From assembly GCA_963771025.1 (NCBI GenBank), contig CAVYRL010000003.1, positions 62,001 to 126,000 on the forward strand: a stretch of DNA of 64,000 nucleotides, read 5' to 3'. A program made the position numbers and the translations under genes. The notes beneath the pieces were generated by a model, which searched no databases, was not told where the DNA came from, and worked only from the letters and a program-made list of their open reading frames with translations. Numbering within the stretch: the first letter of the stretch is position 1; every line of letters starts with the position of its first letter. The stretch comes from Miltoncostaea sp963771025 (GTDB lineage Bacteria > Actinomycetota > Thermoleophilia > Miltoncostaeales > Miltoncostaeaceae). Below are positions 40,621 to 49,124 of the stretch, one piece after another.

Positions 40621-41039
40621 TCAGGCACCCCCGGTGACGCCCAGCGTCGCCAGGCGGCCGGCGCCCGCGCAATCGGTCGCCTGTACCAGGACGCCGTGGC
40701 TGAGGACTCCCGCGAGGTGGCCCCCCTCGACCACGGCCAAGCGGCGGATGCCGGCCGTGCGCATCGTCTCGGCGGCATCGGCCACGTCGTCGTCCGGGCC
40801 GACAACGGTGACGGTCGAGGTCATGATCTCGGAGACCGGTATCGAGTGCGCGTCCTCGCCCCGTCGGCGACGAAACGCACCACGATGTCGCGATCGCTCA
40901 CGACGCCGACGATGCGGGAGCCGAGGACGACGGGAATGAAGCCGGTCCCGGAGTCGCGCATCCTGCGGGCGGCCTCGACGATGCTCTGGCCCGGCTCGAC
41001 CGCGACGACCTGGGTCTCCATGGCCTCGCGCACCAGCAT
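40621..41039 (-). pseudogene. CBS-domain pair protein, interrupted by a one-base frameshift
   Basis: The first CBS motif starts at ATG 41039 (MLVREAMETQVVAVEP) and reads correctly through VVSDRDIVVRFVADG, then runs to a stop near 40821. The second CBS motif lies in another frame from about 40860 to 40621 (HSIPVSEIMTSTVTVVGPDD, RRLAVVEGGHLAGVLSH). Adding one G to the GGGG run (40859-40862) restores a single 139-aa protein with both domains. Either a recent mutation, phase variation, or a homopolymer sequencing error. Confidence 0.8.
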
Positions 41040-41130
41040 CGCGCACCCCCTGTGACGGGCCGGGCGGGCGGCCGGCGACGGGCCGAGCATCCCACCGGCC
41101 ACGGCGGCCGGACAACCCGGCGGGAGCCCG

Positions 41131-42792
41131 CTACCTCGCGATCGTGATGCCGGCGGCCTCACGGTCGAAGGTGTCGGCGGTGATGCCCTCCTCGCGCAGC
41201 TTGACCTTCTGAACGCGCTCGGTGGGGGTCTTGGGCAGGGAGTCCACGAAGCGGATGTAGCGGGGCACCATGAAGTAGGGGATCCGCTCGGCGAGCCAGT
41301 GGGTGAGCTCCGCCGGATCGGGGGCGGTGCCCTCGGCGATGCAGACCACCATGATCTCGTCCTCGGAGGAGGCGCCCTCGCCGGCCTTCACGCCGATCGC
41401 CGCGGCCTCCTTGATCTGGGGGTGGTCCGAGACCTGCTTTTCCACCTCCATCGAGGAGACGTTCTCGCCCCGGCGGCGGATGTAGTCCTTCACCCGGTCC
41501 ATGAAGTAGAAGTAGCCCTCCTCGTCCATGCGCCCGAGGTCGCCGGTGTGGAGCTTGAGGTTGCGGAAGTCCTCGGCGGTCTTCTCGGGCATCCCGTAGT
41601 AGGCGCGCATGACGATGTTCGGGATCTTCATGTCCACCACGATCTCGCCCGGAGTGTCGGGCGGCAGCGGCCGGTCCGTGCCCGGCTCCACGATCGTCAC
41701 CTCGTAGCCGGGGTTGGCCGTCCCGCAGCTGCCGAGCCGCGGCTCGCGGGTGGGGTCCATGATCGTGGCGACGCCGGTCTCGGTGAGGCCGTAGCCCTCG
41801 CTCAGACGGACGCCGAAGCGCTCCTCGAACTCGTGGTAGATGTCCCGCGGCGCAGGCGCGGCCGAGATCGTGTGAACCGAGTGGGCACGATCGTTGGGCG
41901 AGGGTGGCTGATTCCAGAGGAAGTAGAGGATCGCGCCGATGCCGTTGAAGGTCGTCGCGCCGGCGTCGATCGCGTTCTGCCAGAAGCGCGTGCCCGAGAA
42001 GCGCTCCACATAGGCCACGCGCGCCCCGGCCAGCAGCGCCGGGTACGCGCACAGCACCTGGGCGTTGGAGTGGAACAGCGGCAGGCACGAGAAATACGTC
42101 TCGGCGCTCAGGTCCCCGGGCGAGACCCCGCGCCCGACGGCCATCGCCTCGATCGCGCTGCGGGCCGAGAAGTAGTCGGCGGCGTTCTGCTTGATGACGC
42201 CCTTGGAGCGGCCCGTGGTGCCCGACGTGAACATGATGCGGGCGTCGTCGGTCCAGGAGTAGGTGATCCCGTCGGGCTCGGCGTCGGCGGCCGCCATCAG
42301 CGCGCCGAGGCCCTCCCACGTGGTGGCGGTCGGCGGGGGGGCGTCGGCGGCGCCGGTCTCGAGCACCACGACGTGCTCCAGCAGCGGCAGCTCGGCCGCC
42401 ACGCGCTCGAGGCGGTCGAGGTAGACGTCGGCGATGAACAGTGTCCGCGACTCGACCAGGTTGATCGTCCAGCTGAGGAAGTCGCCCTTGTAGGCGGTGT
42501 TGATGGGGCTCATGACGGCGCCCGCCTTGAGGATGCCGAACCACACCGGGAGGAACTCCTCGCAGTTGGGCAGCAGCACGCTCACCGACTCGCCCCGTCT
42601 CACGCCGCGTGCCAGCAGCCCGTTGGCGACCCGGTTGGCCCGGGCGTTGACCTCGCCGTAGCTGACCCAGTCGCCGTCGGCGTACCTGAGGAACTCGCGA
42701 TCGGGGTGGAGCGCGGCGGCGTCGCGAAGGATGCGCGGGAGCACCCACGTGGTGGGATCCTCGCGCGCGTACCAGTCGGTCCACTCGGCCAT
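41131..42792 (-). CDS. Acyl-CoA synthetase (AMP-forming)
   Basis: A 553-aa ANL-superfamily ligase. It shows the P-loop-like MFTSGTTGRSKGV, SEGYGLTETGVATI, the hinge LHTGDLGRMDEEGYFYFMDRVKD and the catalytic Lys region PKTPTERVQKVKL. The similarity is to the CaiC/short-to-medium-chain carboxylate branch. ATG start shares its A with the crotonase stop (TGATG). With the crotonase and nitroreductase it should form a catabolic unit, the ligase activating the acid. Confidence 0.9.
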   Translation of the reverse strand: MAEWTDWYAREDPTTWVLPRILRDAAALHPDREFLRYADGDWVSYGEVNARANRVANGLLARGVRRGESVSVLLPNCEEFLPVWFGILKAGAVMSPINTAYKGDFLSWTINLVESRTLFIADVYLDRLERVAAELPLLEHVVVLETGAADAPPPTATTWEGLGALMAAADAEPDGITYSWTDDARIMFTSGTTGRSKGVIKQNAADYFSARSAIEAMAVGRGVSPGDLSAETYFSCLPLFHSNAQVLCAYPALLAGARVAYVERFSGTRFWQNAIDAGATTFNGIGAILYFLWNQPPSPNDRAHSVHTISAAPAPRDIYHEFEERFGVRLSEGYGLTETGVATIMDPTREPRLGSCGTANPGYEVTIVEPGTDRPLPPDTPGEIVVDMKIPNIVMRAYYGMPEKTAEDFRNLKLHTGDLGRMDEEGYFYFMDRVKDYIRRRGENVSSMEVEKQVSDHPQIKEAAAIGVKAGEGASSEDEIMVVCIAEGTAPDPAELTHWLAERIPYFMVPRYIRFVDSLPKTPTERVQKVKLREEGITADTFDREAAGITIAR

Positions 42793-43604
42793 CAGGCCGC
42801 CTCGGGCTCGGGGCCCTGGCCCTGGCGGAACACGCGCCAGTCGGCCGGCCGCCTCTGCTGGAAGCTCGCGATGCCCTCCGCGGGCTCGACGCCGTAGACG
42901 TGGTTGAGCGCCATCAGCTCCATCCCGTGGTTGGTGGACGAGTACAGCGCGTCCGTCGCGGCGTTGAGGGCGATCTTCGCGAGGCGCAGCCCCTGGGGGG
43001 AGCGCCGCAGGATCTCGCTGCACCAGCGGTCGACCTCCGCGTCCAGTTCCTCGGGCGCGACGACCGCGTTGACCAGCCCCATCTGCAGGGCCTCCTCGGC
43101 GGAGTACTGGCGGGTGAGGAAGAGCACCTCGCGGGCCTTCTTCTCGCCGACCACGGCGGGGATCAGCTGGCAGCCCCACCACAGCGGCGCCGAGCCGATC
43201 TTGGGGCCGGCCTGGCCGAAGCGCCCGGTGGTGTCGGTGATCGTCAGGTCCGAGATCATGTTGAGCTCGTTGCCGCCGCCGATGCAGTAGCCGCGCACCC
43301 GGCAGATGATGGGCTTGCCGTTGTTGCGGATCGCACTCGCGAGCCGTGGCCCGATGATATGCCCCTTGCGCTTCTCGGCCATCGTGCGGGTCGGCTCGCG
43401 CACGTCGCCGCCGACGCAGAAGGCACGCTCACCGGCGCCGGTGAACACGATCACCCCCACGCTCTCGTCGTCGGCGGCGGCCTCGAAGGCCTCGCAGAGC
43501 TCGACCATCGTCTGGCCGCGGAACGCGTTGAGCCGCTCGGGCCGGTTGATGGTGATCGTGGCCCGCCCCGCGTCCACCTCGTAGAGGATGTCCTCGTAGG
43601 CCAT
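42792..43604 (-). CDS. Crotonase-family protein, BadI/MenB-like
   Basis: A 270-aa enoyl-CoA hydratase-superfamily protein. ITINRPERLNAFRGQTM, FCVGGDVREP, RGYCIGGGNELNMISDLTI and GRFGQAGPKIGSAPLWWG resemble the ring-cleaving 2-ketocyclohexane-carboxyl-CoA hydrolase (BadI) and MenB more than simple hydratases, notably the VVGEKKAREVLFLTRQYSA segment. I start at ATG 43604 (MAYEDILYEV), 8 nt past the nitroreductase stop; ATG 43625 would overlap it. Confidence 0.85.
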   Translation of the reverse strand: MAYEDILYEVDAGRATITINRPERLNAFRGQTMVELCEAFEAAADDESVGVIVFTGAGERAFCVGGDVREPTRTMAEKRKGHIIGPRLASAIRNNGKPIICRVRGYCIGGGNELNMISDLTITDTTGRFGQAGPKIGSAPLWWGCQLIPAVVGEKKAREVLFLTRQYSAEEALQMGLVNAVVAPEELDAEVDRWCSEILRRSPQGLRLAKIALNAATDALYSSTNHGMELMALNHVYGVEPAEGIASFQQRRPADWRVFRQGQGPEPEAA

Positions 43605-43614
43605 CCGCCCCGCC

Positions 43615-44652
43615 TCAGGCGTCATCGGGGAGGAACTTGGCGGCGTCGATGCCGTGCTCCTCCATGAGACGCGTGAACGTTTCCCGCATCTCGTCGGGGT
43701 AGTCCGGCAGGTCGGCCTCGGTGGCCAGGACGTGCTCGGCGTGGGCGCGCCAGTTGGGGCCGAAGTCCCAGTCGTCGTCGTTGAGCAGGCGACGGATCTC
43801 GCGGGCGGGGAAATACATCATCCCCGGGTCGCGGCCGTGGCGCTCGGCGATCGAGACGACCTCCTCGATGCGGCCGGGCAGGGGGGCCTGCTCCTGGATC
43901 AGACCCTTCTCCCGCAGGAGCTCGACCGTCGCAGGATCGGACCTGTAGGGCACGCCGAACGCGTTGTCGTGGAAGAGCTTCTCGAACTTCAGGCGCGGGC
44001 GCTGGCCACCGGCATCGGCGCTCTCGAGCGGGTAGCCGACCGCGTGCCCCCAGGTGAAGCGGTAGTGCGGCGGCAGGCCGAAGGCCTTCTCGATGCCTCC
44101 CGGCTTGCGACCGAATGCGATGAGGATGTTGCCCACGCCCAGCCCGACGCCCGCGGCGATCGCGTTGGCCGCCGCCTGGCCGCTCTCGAAGCGGAGCAGG
44201 ATCTCCGTGCGCTCGGGGGGGAAGCTCATCAGCCGCGGGATCGTCTGGGTCATCGAGAAGTCGTAGTTCCAGCCGTGGTACTTGGACACCGCGCCCGAGA
44301 GCGCGACGCTCGAGATGCCGTCCACGGCGCGGCCGTACCAGGCGTTCAGGTTCGTCAGCCACAGGATCATGTGCGACGCCTGGTTGATGATCTGGACGTT
44401 GAAGCCCGAGACGCACTCCTCGAGCTCGTCCCACAGCTCGCACGTCTCCTTGCGCACCACAATCGCCTCGGTGGCGTTGATGTTGCCCTGGCACGAGGCG
44501 AAGCGCGCCGCCTGGAGCATGGCCTCGATCTTCCACGCCTCGACCTCTCGGTCGGCGTCGAAGTAGCGGATGCTGCGGCGATCGCCGAGCGCCTTCAGTA
44601 TCGGGACGTCGGGAACCTGATCGGCTGACGGCGTCACGTTCACCTCGGTCAT
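43615..44652 (-). CDS. Nitroreductase-family FMN protein (long form)
   Basis: A 345-aa protein. The N-terminal RRSIRYFDADREVEAWKIE and AARFASCQGNINATE match the FMN/NAD(P)H oxidoreductase family, and GLGVGNILIAFG the dimer interface. It is 120-150 residues longer than typical nitroreductases, with a C-terminal extension (from about 230) rich in charged residues. In this operon it may oxidise or reduce a CoA-bound ring intermediate. First gene of the operon, divergent from a TetR gene. Confidence 0.8.
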   Translation of the reverse strand: MTEVNVTPSADQVPDVPILKALGDRRSIRYFDADREVEAWKIEAMLQAARFASCQGNINATEAIVVRKETCELWDELEECVSGFNVQIINQASHMILWLTNLNAWYGRAVDGISSVALSGAVSKYHGWNYDFSMTQTIPRLMSFPPERTEILLRFESGQAAANAIAAGVGLGVGNILIAFGRKPGGIEKAFGLPPHYRFTWGHAVGYPLESADAGGQRPRLKFEKLFHDNAFGVPYRSDPATVELLREKGLIQEQAPLPGRIEEVVSIAERHGRDPGMMYFPAREIRRLLNDDDWDFGPNWRAHAEHVLATEADLPDYPDEMRETFTRLMEEHGIDAAKFLPDDA

Positions 44653-44671
44653 CGAAGACTGTCCCCGGTCG

Positions 44672-44701
44672 TTGGCTTACAATGTAATCCGCCGTTAATC
44701 T
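44672..44701 (+). promoter_or_regulatory. TetR promoter with internal palindrome
   Basis: -35 TTGGCT (44672-44677), 18-nt spacer and -10 TAATCT (44696-44701) lead to the TetR gene. Inside the spacer TTACA-A-TGTAA (44677-44687) is an 11-bp palindrome. It also lies in the leader/promoter region of the leftward ligase operon, so one repressor dimer could control both directions. Confidence 0.55.
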
Positions 44702-44740
44702 ACGAGCGCCCGCGCAACGCTGTCAAGGCCGAGGAGCCGC

Positions 44741-45403
44741 ATGAAGGAGGTTTCGCCACCGCGTCAGGATCGTGCGCCCCTCAGCCGCGAGCGGATCGTC
44801 CGCGCCGCGCTGCGGGTCATCGACGAGCGCGGCCTCGACAAGCTGACCATGCGCCGGCTGGGGGCCGATCTCGGGGTGGAGGCGATGTCGCTGTACAAGC
44901 ACGTCGCCGGCAAGGAGGCGATCCTCGACGGGGTGCGCGAGTTGCTGCTGAGTGAGTTCGCCGCCACGCTGTCGGCCGGCCCGGCGCCGGTGGACTGGCG
45001 CGACCACCTCGCGCGCTTCGCGCATGCCTACCGGGCCCTGGGGCTCGCCCATCCGGAGGCCTTCGGCCTGCTGGCGCGCTCGGCCGGGCGGGCGTACGTG
45101 GCCGGACGCGAGATCGCCGAGGAGGGGCTGGAGCGCCTGATCGGCGCGGGGCTCGACCGGGCGACGGCGATCCTCGCCCAGCGCACCGTGGTGCGTTTCG
45201 TGCTCGGCTTCAGCCTGGTCGAGCAGGCGGGCGAGGACGCGCCGGCGCCCGCGACGCCCGACGAGCTCGATGCGCTCGCCCACGAGCAGCCCCTGGTGGG
45301 CGAGCTGATGCGGTCGCTGGACGGATCCTCCGACCAGGCGCTGTTCGACTTCGGCCTGACGACGATCCTCGACGGGCTCGAGCAGGTGGTCGCGCGCGGC
45401 TAG
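44741..45403 (+). CDS. TetR-family transcriptional regulator
   Basis: A 220-aa repressor. The N-terminal HTH is IVRAALRVIDERGLDKLTMRRLGADLGV followed by EAMSLYKHVAGKEAILDGV. A helical ligand domain (about 75-215) resembles the TetR-C group of tetracycline-repressor-like proteins. GGAG ribosome site at 44728-44731. It most likely controls the divergent nitroreductase-crotonase-ligase operon, with the CoA thioester or acid as inducer (inference). Confidence 0.9.
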   Translation: MKEVSPPRQDRAPLSRERIVRAALRVIDERGLDKLTMRRLGADLGVEAMSLYKHVAGKEAILDGVRELLLSEFAATLSAGPAPVDWRDHLARFAHAYRALGLAHPEAFGLLARSAGRAYVAGREIAEEGLERLIGAGLDRATAILAQRTVVRFVLGFSLVEQAGEDAPAPATPDELDALAHEQPLVGELMRSLDGSSDQALFDFGLTTILDGLEQVVARG

Positions 45404-45414
45404 TCCGGAACGGC

Positions 45415-45439
45415 GAGAGCCCCGCGGCGCGGGGCTCTC
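45415..45439. terminator. Bidirectional hairpin between TetR and isocitrate lyase genes
   Basis: Perfect 11-bp arms GAGAGCCCCGC / GCGGGGCTCTC with a GGC loop, between two convergent stops. No T run, but very stable. Confidence 0.7.
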
Positions 45440-45465
45440 GGGTACCGCGCACATCCCGCCGGGTG

Positions 45466-47736
45466 CTACCCCTGGCCGGAGGTGGTGATCAGGTCCTTGC
45501 GCGACGGGCTGTCGGGCAGCACGAGGGCCGCGACGACGGCGCTGTCGACGTCGGCGACGATGATCTCGCCGATGTCGTCGTACGTGTTCTCGAAGATGCC
45601 GCGCTTCTTCATGCTGGCCGCCGCGCCGTGGTTGTCCTCGGTCGGGGTCAGGTAGTGGATGCCCGCCGCCTTGTAGCGGTGGATCAGGAACAGGTGCAGC
45701 AACGTCATGAGGCGCTTGCGGCGCAGCGACGTGTCGAAGGTGTTCTGGTCGCGCACCGAGAGGATCACGCGCCCGCGACGGTCCTGAAGCGTGCCGAACA
45801 CGATGTTCGCCAGCTTCTCGTCGTCCTCGTCGAGGACGCTCAGCTCGAGCAGGTCGGCGCCCGCGGTGTGCGGTCGCAACTGCACCTTGAGCGGCTTGGT
45901 GATGCCGTTGTACTCGGCCCACTCGGCGAGCCAGCCGGCGAGCACCTTCGGCGGGACCTCGGTCTGCACCAGGTGCTGGCTCTGCGTGGAGCCCTCGCCC
46001 ATCGCCTTGGTGGTGGCCGTGTGGCCGGTCACCGCGCTGAGGCCCGCATCGGCCCGGGGGCCGCCGACGAGGGTCTGGGGCGTGCGGTAGGGCGACTCCA
46101 GGAGCCGGAACTTACGCTGCAGGCGCGCCAGGGCGAGCATGCCGTCCTCGCGGAGCGCGGTGGTGAACTCCTCCGCCGCGAGACCGTCGATCTGGTGGCC
46201 GCCGTACGTCATGAAGTTGAAGACGAAGCCCATCTTCCCCAGCTCGATCGGGAAGTTGCGCATCTCGTCGTCGCTCATGCCGGTGGTGTCCCAGTTGAAG
46301 GACGGCGACAGGTTGTAGGCGAGCATCTTCTCGGGGAAGACCTCGTGGATCGCGTCCGCGAACTCCTTCGCGTCCTTGAGGTCGGCCGTCTTGGTCTCCA
46401 TCCAGAGCAGGTCGCAGAACGGAGCCGCGGCGAGCGACTTCGCCACCGCGTAGGGGATGCCGCCCTGGATCTGGTAGTAGCCCTCCGGCGTCTGCGCCAG
46501 CTCGGCGTCCCAGGTCACGTCCACGCCCAGGGCGCGTGCCTTGCTGCGGATGTCGTACCAGGAGGCGCGTGACGCGAAGGCGTTCCACTCCTCGACCGTG
46601 ATGTCCGGGGCGGAGTCCTCGTCGCCCCGGAAGGCGATCATGTCGGCGACGGCCTGGCCGAGGGTGGTGAGGCGGGCCTCCTCCTGCCACACCTCGAGGA
46701 ATGCGTCGGCGACAGTGTCGAGGGCGTCCTCGGACGTCCGGACCTCGCCGGCCTCGTAGGCCTTCGCGGCGTCGGCGATCACGTTCGAGAGGCCGGTCTT
46801 CGCGATCCACGCGTCGGCGTCGGCGTACTCCTCGTCCGACAGCGCGTAGATCAGATGGCCCCGCAGCTCGTCGATGCCGGCGGTGTGCAGACCCTTGATC
46901 AGGGCGAGGAAGGCCGACTTGTACGACGGCACCGAGGTGTTGGTGACACCCAGGATGAAGGGCTGGTCGCGCTCGTCACCGGCGCTGTCGAGGAGGTTGG
47001 CCGCCTCGGCGTCGGTGCGGGCCACGATGATGCCGCCCACGCCCATGATGTCGAGCTGGAAGCGCGCGGCGCTGAGGCGCTTTATCTGCTCGTCCGACGG
47101 CACCAGGACCTTGCCGCCCTGGTGTCCGCACTTCTTGGCGCCGGGCTTCTGGTCCTCGATGTGGTAGCCCGGAACCCCGGCCTCGACGAAGCGCCGGACC
47201 AGGTTGCGCACGTGGGCGTCTCCGCCATGACCCGTGTCGGCGTCGGCGATGATGAACGGACGGAAATCGACCTCGGGGGTCGCGGCCCGCTCCTGCTCCG
47301 TCATCCTCGAGCGCATGAACCGCTGGTTCTTGTCCGCGGTGAGCAGGGCGCGCACCAGGCCCTCGGCCTCATCCGGCACCTGGCTCAGCGGGTAGCTCGC
47401 GAGGTCCGGGCCCGGGTCCTCGTTGGTCGAGCCCTTGGCCGACGTGGCCCAGCCACCGAGGTAGATGCCCTCGATGCCCGCGCGCTTCATCTGCACCACC
47501 TGGCCGGGCGAGTACGGCCCGAAGCTGGTGATCGACTTGCCCTCCGCGAAGAGCTCGCGCAGTCGGGCGTAGAACTGCTCCGCCGCGTCGCGCGCGATGG
47601 TGTAGTCCTGCGGAACCGTCCCCTTCTGATCGGCCACCAGGCGGGCCGGGTAAACGCGAACCGTGTCCTTGAAGCGGTCGCTCTCCATCCAGTCCTGGAG
47701 TTCCTGGATGTCGTCCGCGATAGCTAGTGCCCCCAT
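45466..47736 (-). CDS. aceA: Isocitrate lyase, long ICL2 type
   Basis: Cleaves isocitrate to glyoxylate and succinate, the entry to the glyoxylate bypass. The 756-aa length and layout match ICL2 of mycobacteria, not the 430-aa enzyme. The catalytic loop KKCGHQGGKVLVP (about residue 205) is intact, as is WMETKTADLKDAKEFADAI in the C-terminal half of the barrel, and FNFMTYGGHQIDGLAAE. The last 150 residues (from about LKVQLRPHTAGADLLE) resemble the GNAT-like regulatory domain that binds acetyl-CoA in ICL2. No malate synthase is in the window. It is controlled by the promoter/operator at 47771-47816. Confidence 0.93.
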   Translation of the reverse strand: MGALAIADDIQELQDWMESDRFKDTVRVYPARLVADQKGTVPQDYTIARDAAEQFYARLRELFAEGKSITSFGPYSPGQVVQMKRAGIEGIYLGGWATSAKGSTNEDPGPDLASYPLSQVPDEAEGLVRALLTADKNQRFMRSRMTEQERAATPEVDFRPFIIADADTGHGGDAHVRNLVRRFVEAGVPGYHIEDQKPGAKKCGHQGGKVLVPSDEQIKRLSAARFQLDIMGVGGIIVARTDAEAANLLDSAGDERDQPFILGVTNTSVPSYKSAFLALIKGLHTAGIDELRGHLIYALSDEEYADADAWIAKTGLSNVIADAAKAYEAGEVRTSEDALDTVADAFLEVWQEEARLTTLGQAVADMIAFRGDEDSAPDITVEEWNAFASRASWYDIRSKARALGVDVTWDAELAQTPEGYYQIQGGIPYAVAKSLAAAPFCDLLWMETKTADLKDAKEFADAIHEVFPEKMLAYNLSPSFNWDTTGMSDDEMRNFPIELGKMGFVFNFMTYGGHQIDGLAAEEFTTALREDGMLALARLQRKFRLLESPYRTPQTLVGGPRADAGLSAVTGHTATTKAMGEGSTQSQHLVQTEVPPKVLAGWLAEWAEYNGITKPLKVQLRPHTAGADLLELSVLDEDDEKLANIVFGTLQDRRGRVILSVRDQNTFDTSLRRKRLMTLLHLFLIHRYKAAGIHYLTPTEDNHGAAASMKKRGIFENTYDDIGEIIVADVDSAVVAALVLPDSPSRKDLITTSGQG

Positions 47737-47770
47737 ACCAAGTCCCCTTGTGGCGTCGATTTCTGGTAGC

Positions 47771-47798
47771 AGTGTACGCGGGCTGGCGCGCGGCCCAA
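47771..47798 (-). promoter_or_regulatory. Promoter of isocitrate lyase
   Basis: Minus-strand -35 TTGGGC (47793-47798), 16-nt spacer, -10 TACACT (47771-47776). It gives a leader of about 30 nt with AAGGGGA before the ATG at 47736. Confidence 0.6.
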
Positions 47799-47802
47799 CA
47801 AC

Positions 47803-47816
47803 GTGACGCGCGTCAC
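47803..47816. promoter_or_regulatory. CRP/GlxR-like palindrome upstream of isocitrate lyase
   Basis: GTGACGC-GCGTCAC is a perfect 14-bp palindrome and fits GTGA-N6-TCAC, the CRP-family consensus. One flank (CA on the right) extends the match. It ends 4 nt before the -35, near position -45. In Corynebacterium the CRP homologue GlxR controls glyoxylate genes through such sites. Confidence 0.65.
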
Positions 47817-47868
47817 AACCGCGATGTTCAGGCGGATCCGTCCGCGGGACATGTCCCGCGATCCCGGT

Positions 47869-48303
47869 CTATTCGACGACCAGGACCTCGCAATCGGCCT
47901 CGCGGCGTACGTCGCCCGCCACGTCGGCGCCGAATACTCGGCTGAGGAATCCGTGGTGGTGCGTTCCCACCACGATCAGCCGGGCCTTGCGCTCACGGGC
48001 GGTGTCGACGATCAGGTTGGCGGGCTCGCCCGGCGCCCAGATGTAGTCGGCGGTGACGCCCGCGTCGGCAAGCGCGCTCTCGGCCTTGTCGAGCGCCTCG
48101 ACCACGCTGGGCGGCGCGTGCAGCGGGCCGTCGCGCGGCTCGTCGGCCGGGGTGCCGAAGTTGCGCGGGTCGCGCGGATCCAACGGGAGGTCGAACACTG
48201 CGAGCACCACGAGCCGCTCCTGGTTCTCGCGGGCCGCGTCGGCGGCGGCGCCCAGAGCGCGGTCCGAGGCCTCGGATCCGTCGTATCCCACGATCACCGT
48301 CAC
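47869..48303 (-). CDS. Universal stress protein (UspA family)
   Basis: A 144-aa single-domain UspA protein. It begins TVIVGYDGSEASDRALGAA. The ATP-binding C-terminal loop reads LIVVGTHHHGFLSRVFGADVAGDV, a variant of G-x2-G-x9-G-S/T in which the last Ser/Thr is not obvious, so nucleotide binding is uncertain. GTG start 7 nt after TAGGGT on the minus strand, leaderless-like. It precedes isocitrate lyase in the same direction. Confidence 0.88.
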   Translation of the reverse strand: MTVIVGYDGSEASDRALGAAADAARENQERLVVLAVFDLPLDPRDPRNFGTPADEPRDGPLHAPPSVVEALDKAESALADAGVTADYIWAPGEPANLIVDTARERKARLIVVGTHHHGFLSRVFGADVAGDVRREADCEVLVVE

Positions 48304-48385
48304 GACGGCAACCCTACCCTGACGGGCGAATCATGGTCGGCGCCGCGACCGGCAAGCCGCGACGCGCCGCCGACCATGCGACGCC

Positions 48386-49003
48386 CTACTCGGGGGTGCC
48401 GGCCCCGCGGGTGCGGTCGCCGAACAGGCGCAGCAGGGCCCAGCCTCCGGGCAGCAGGCACGCCGCGAAGAAGAGCTTCACGATGTCGCCGGGAACGAAG
48501 GGCTGCACGCCGACTTCGTACGCGGTGTTCCAGCCGAGCGACTGCTCCGCGCCGGGGGGGGTCCAGTTGGCGAGCCACGGAACGCCGAACGCATAGATCA
48601 GCGCGTTGGCGATCACCAGCACCCCGACCATGGTCATCACGTTCTGGGTGGCGCCGCGGTCGGCGAAGAAGCCCACGAAGAGCGCGGCGGCCAGATAACC
48701 GACCAGGTAGCCACCGGTCGAGCCGGTGAAGTAGTCCCACCCACCGCTCCAGTCGGCGAACACGCCGGCGCCCAGGGCGCCGACGGCGAGGTAGATCACG
48801 AGCGCGATCGCCGCGCGGCGCAGGCCCAGCAGGCCGCCGACGAGCAGGGCGCCGAAGGTGCCCCCGGTGAGGGGCACCGGGTGCCAGGGGATGCTGATCT
48901 GGGAGGCGATCGTCATCAGGACGACCGCGCACCCGATCAGGACGACGTCCCGGGTGATCGCCTGCGCGCGGTCCTTGGACTGCGGGAAGATGGCGTCCAG
49001 CAA
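48386..49003 (-). CDS. bioY: Biotin transporter BioY (ECF S-component)
   Basis: A 205-aa membrane protein with six predicted helices. It has the BioY signatures ISIPWHPVPLTGGTFGALLVGGLLG and YLAVGALGAGVFA, TGGYLVGYL and a C-terminal KLFFAACLLPG. It captures biotin, normally with EcfT/EcfA energising units, which are not adjacent. The only in-frame standard start is TTG at 49003, with no ribosome site. An AAAGAGGAC motif sits 5 nt before an ATC 42 nt further upstream in the same frame, so the true start may be longer. Confidence 0.9.
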   Translation of the reverse strand: MLDAIFPQSKDRAQAITRDVVLIGCAVVLMTIASQISIPWHPVPLTGGTFGALLVGGLLGLRRAAIALVIYLAVGALGAGVFADWSGGWDYFTGSTGGYLVGYLAAALFVGFFADRGATQNVMTMVGVLVIANALIYAFGVPWLANWTPPGAEQSLGWNTAYEVGVQPFVPGDIVKLFFAACLLPGGWALLRLFGDRTRGAGTPE

Positions 49004-49124
49004 CGTGCCGGGAAATGAAGTCGTGCTGGTGGTGGAGATACGGTCCTCTTTTCCGATGGTTCGTCACGGGTGATTCTATTCAGCCGTGACGAGGGCTGTG
49101 CGAGCCGGACGGTAGCCTGCGCAC

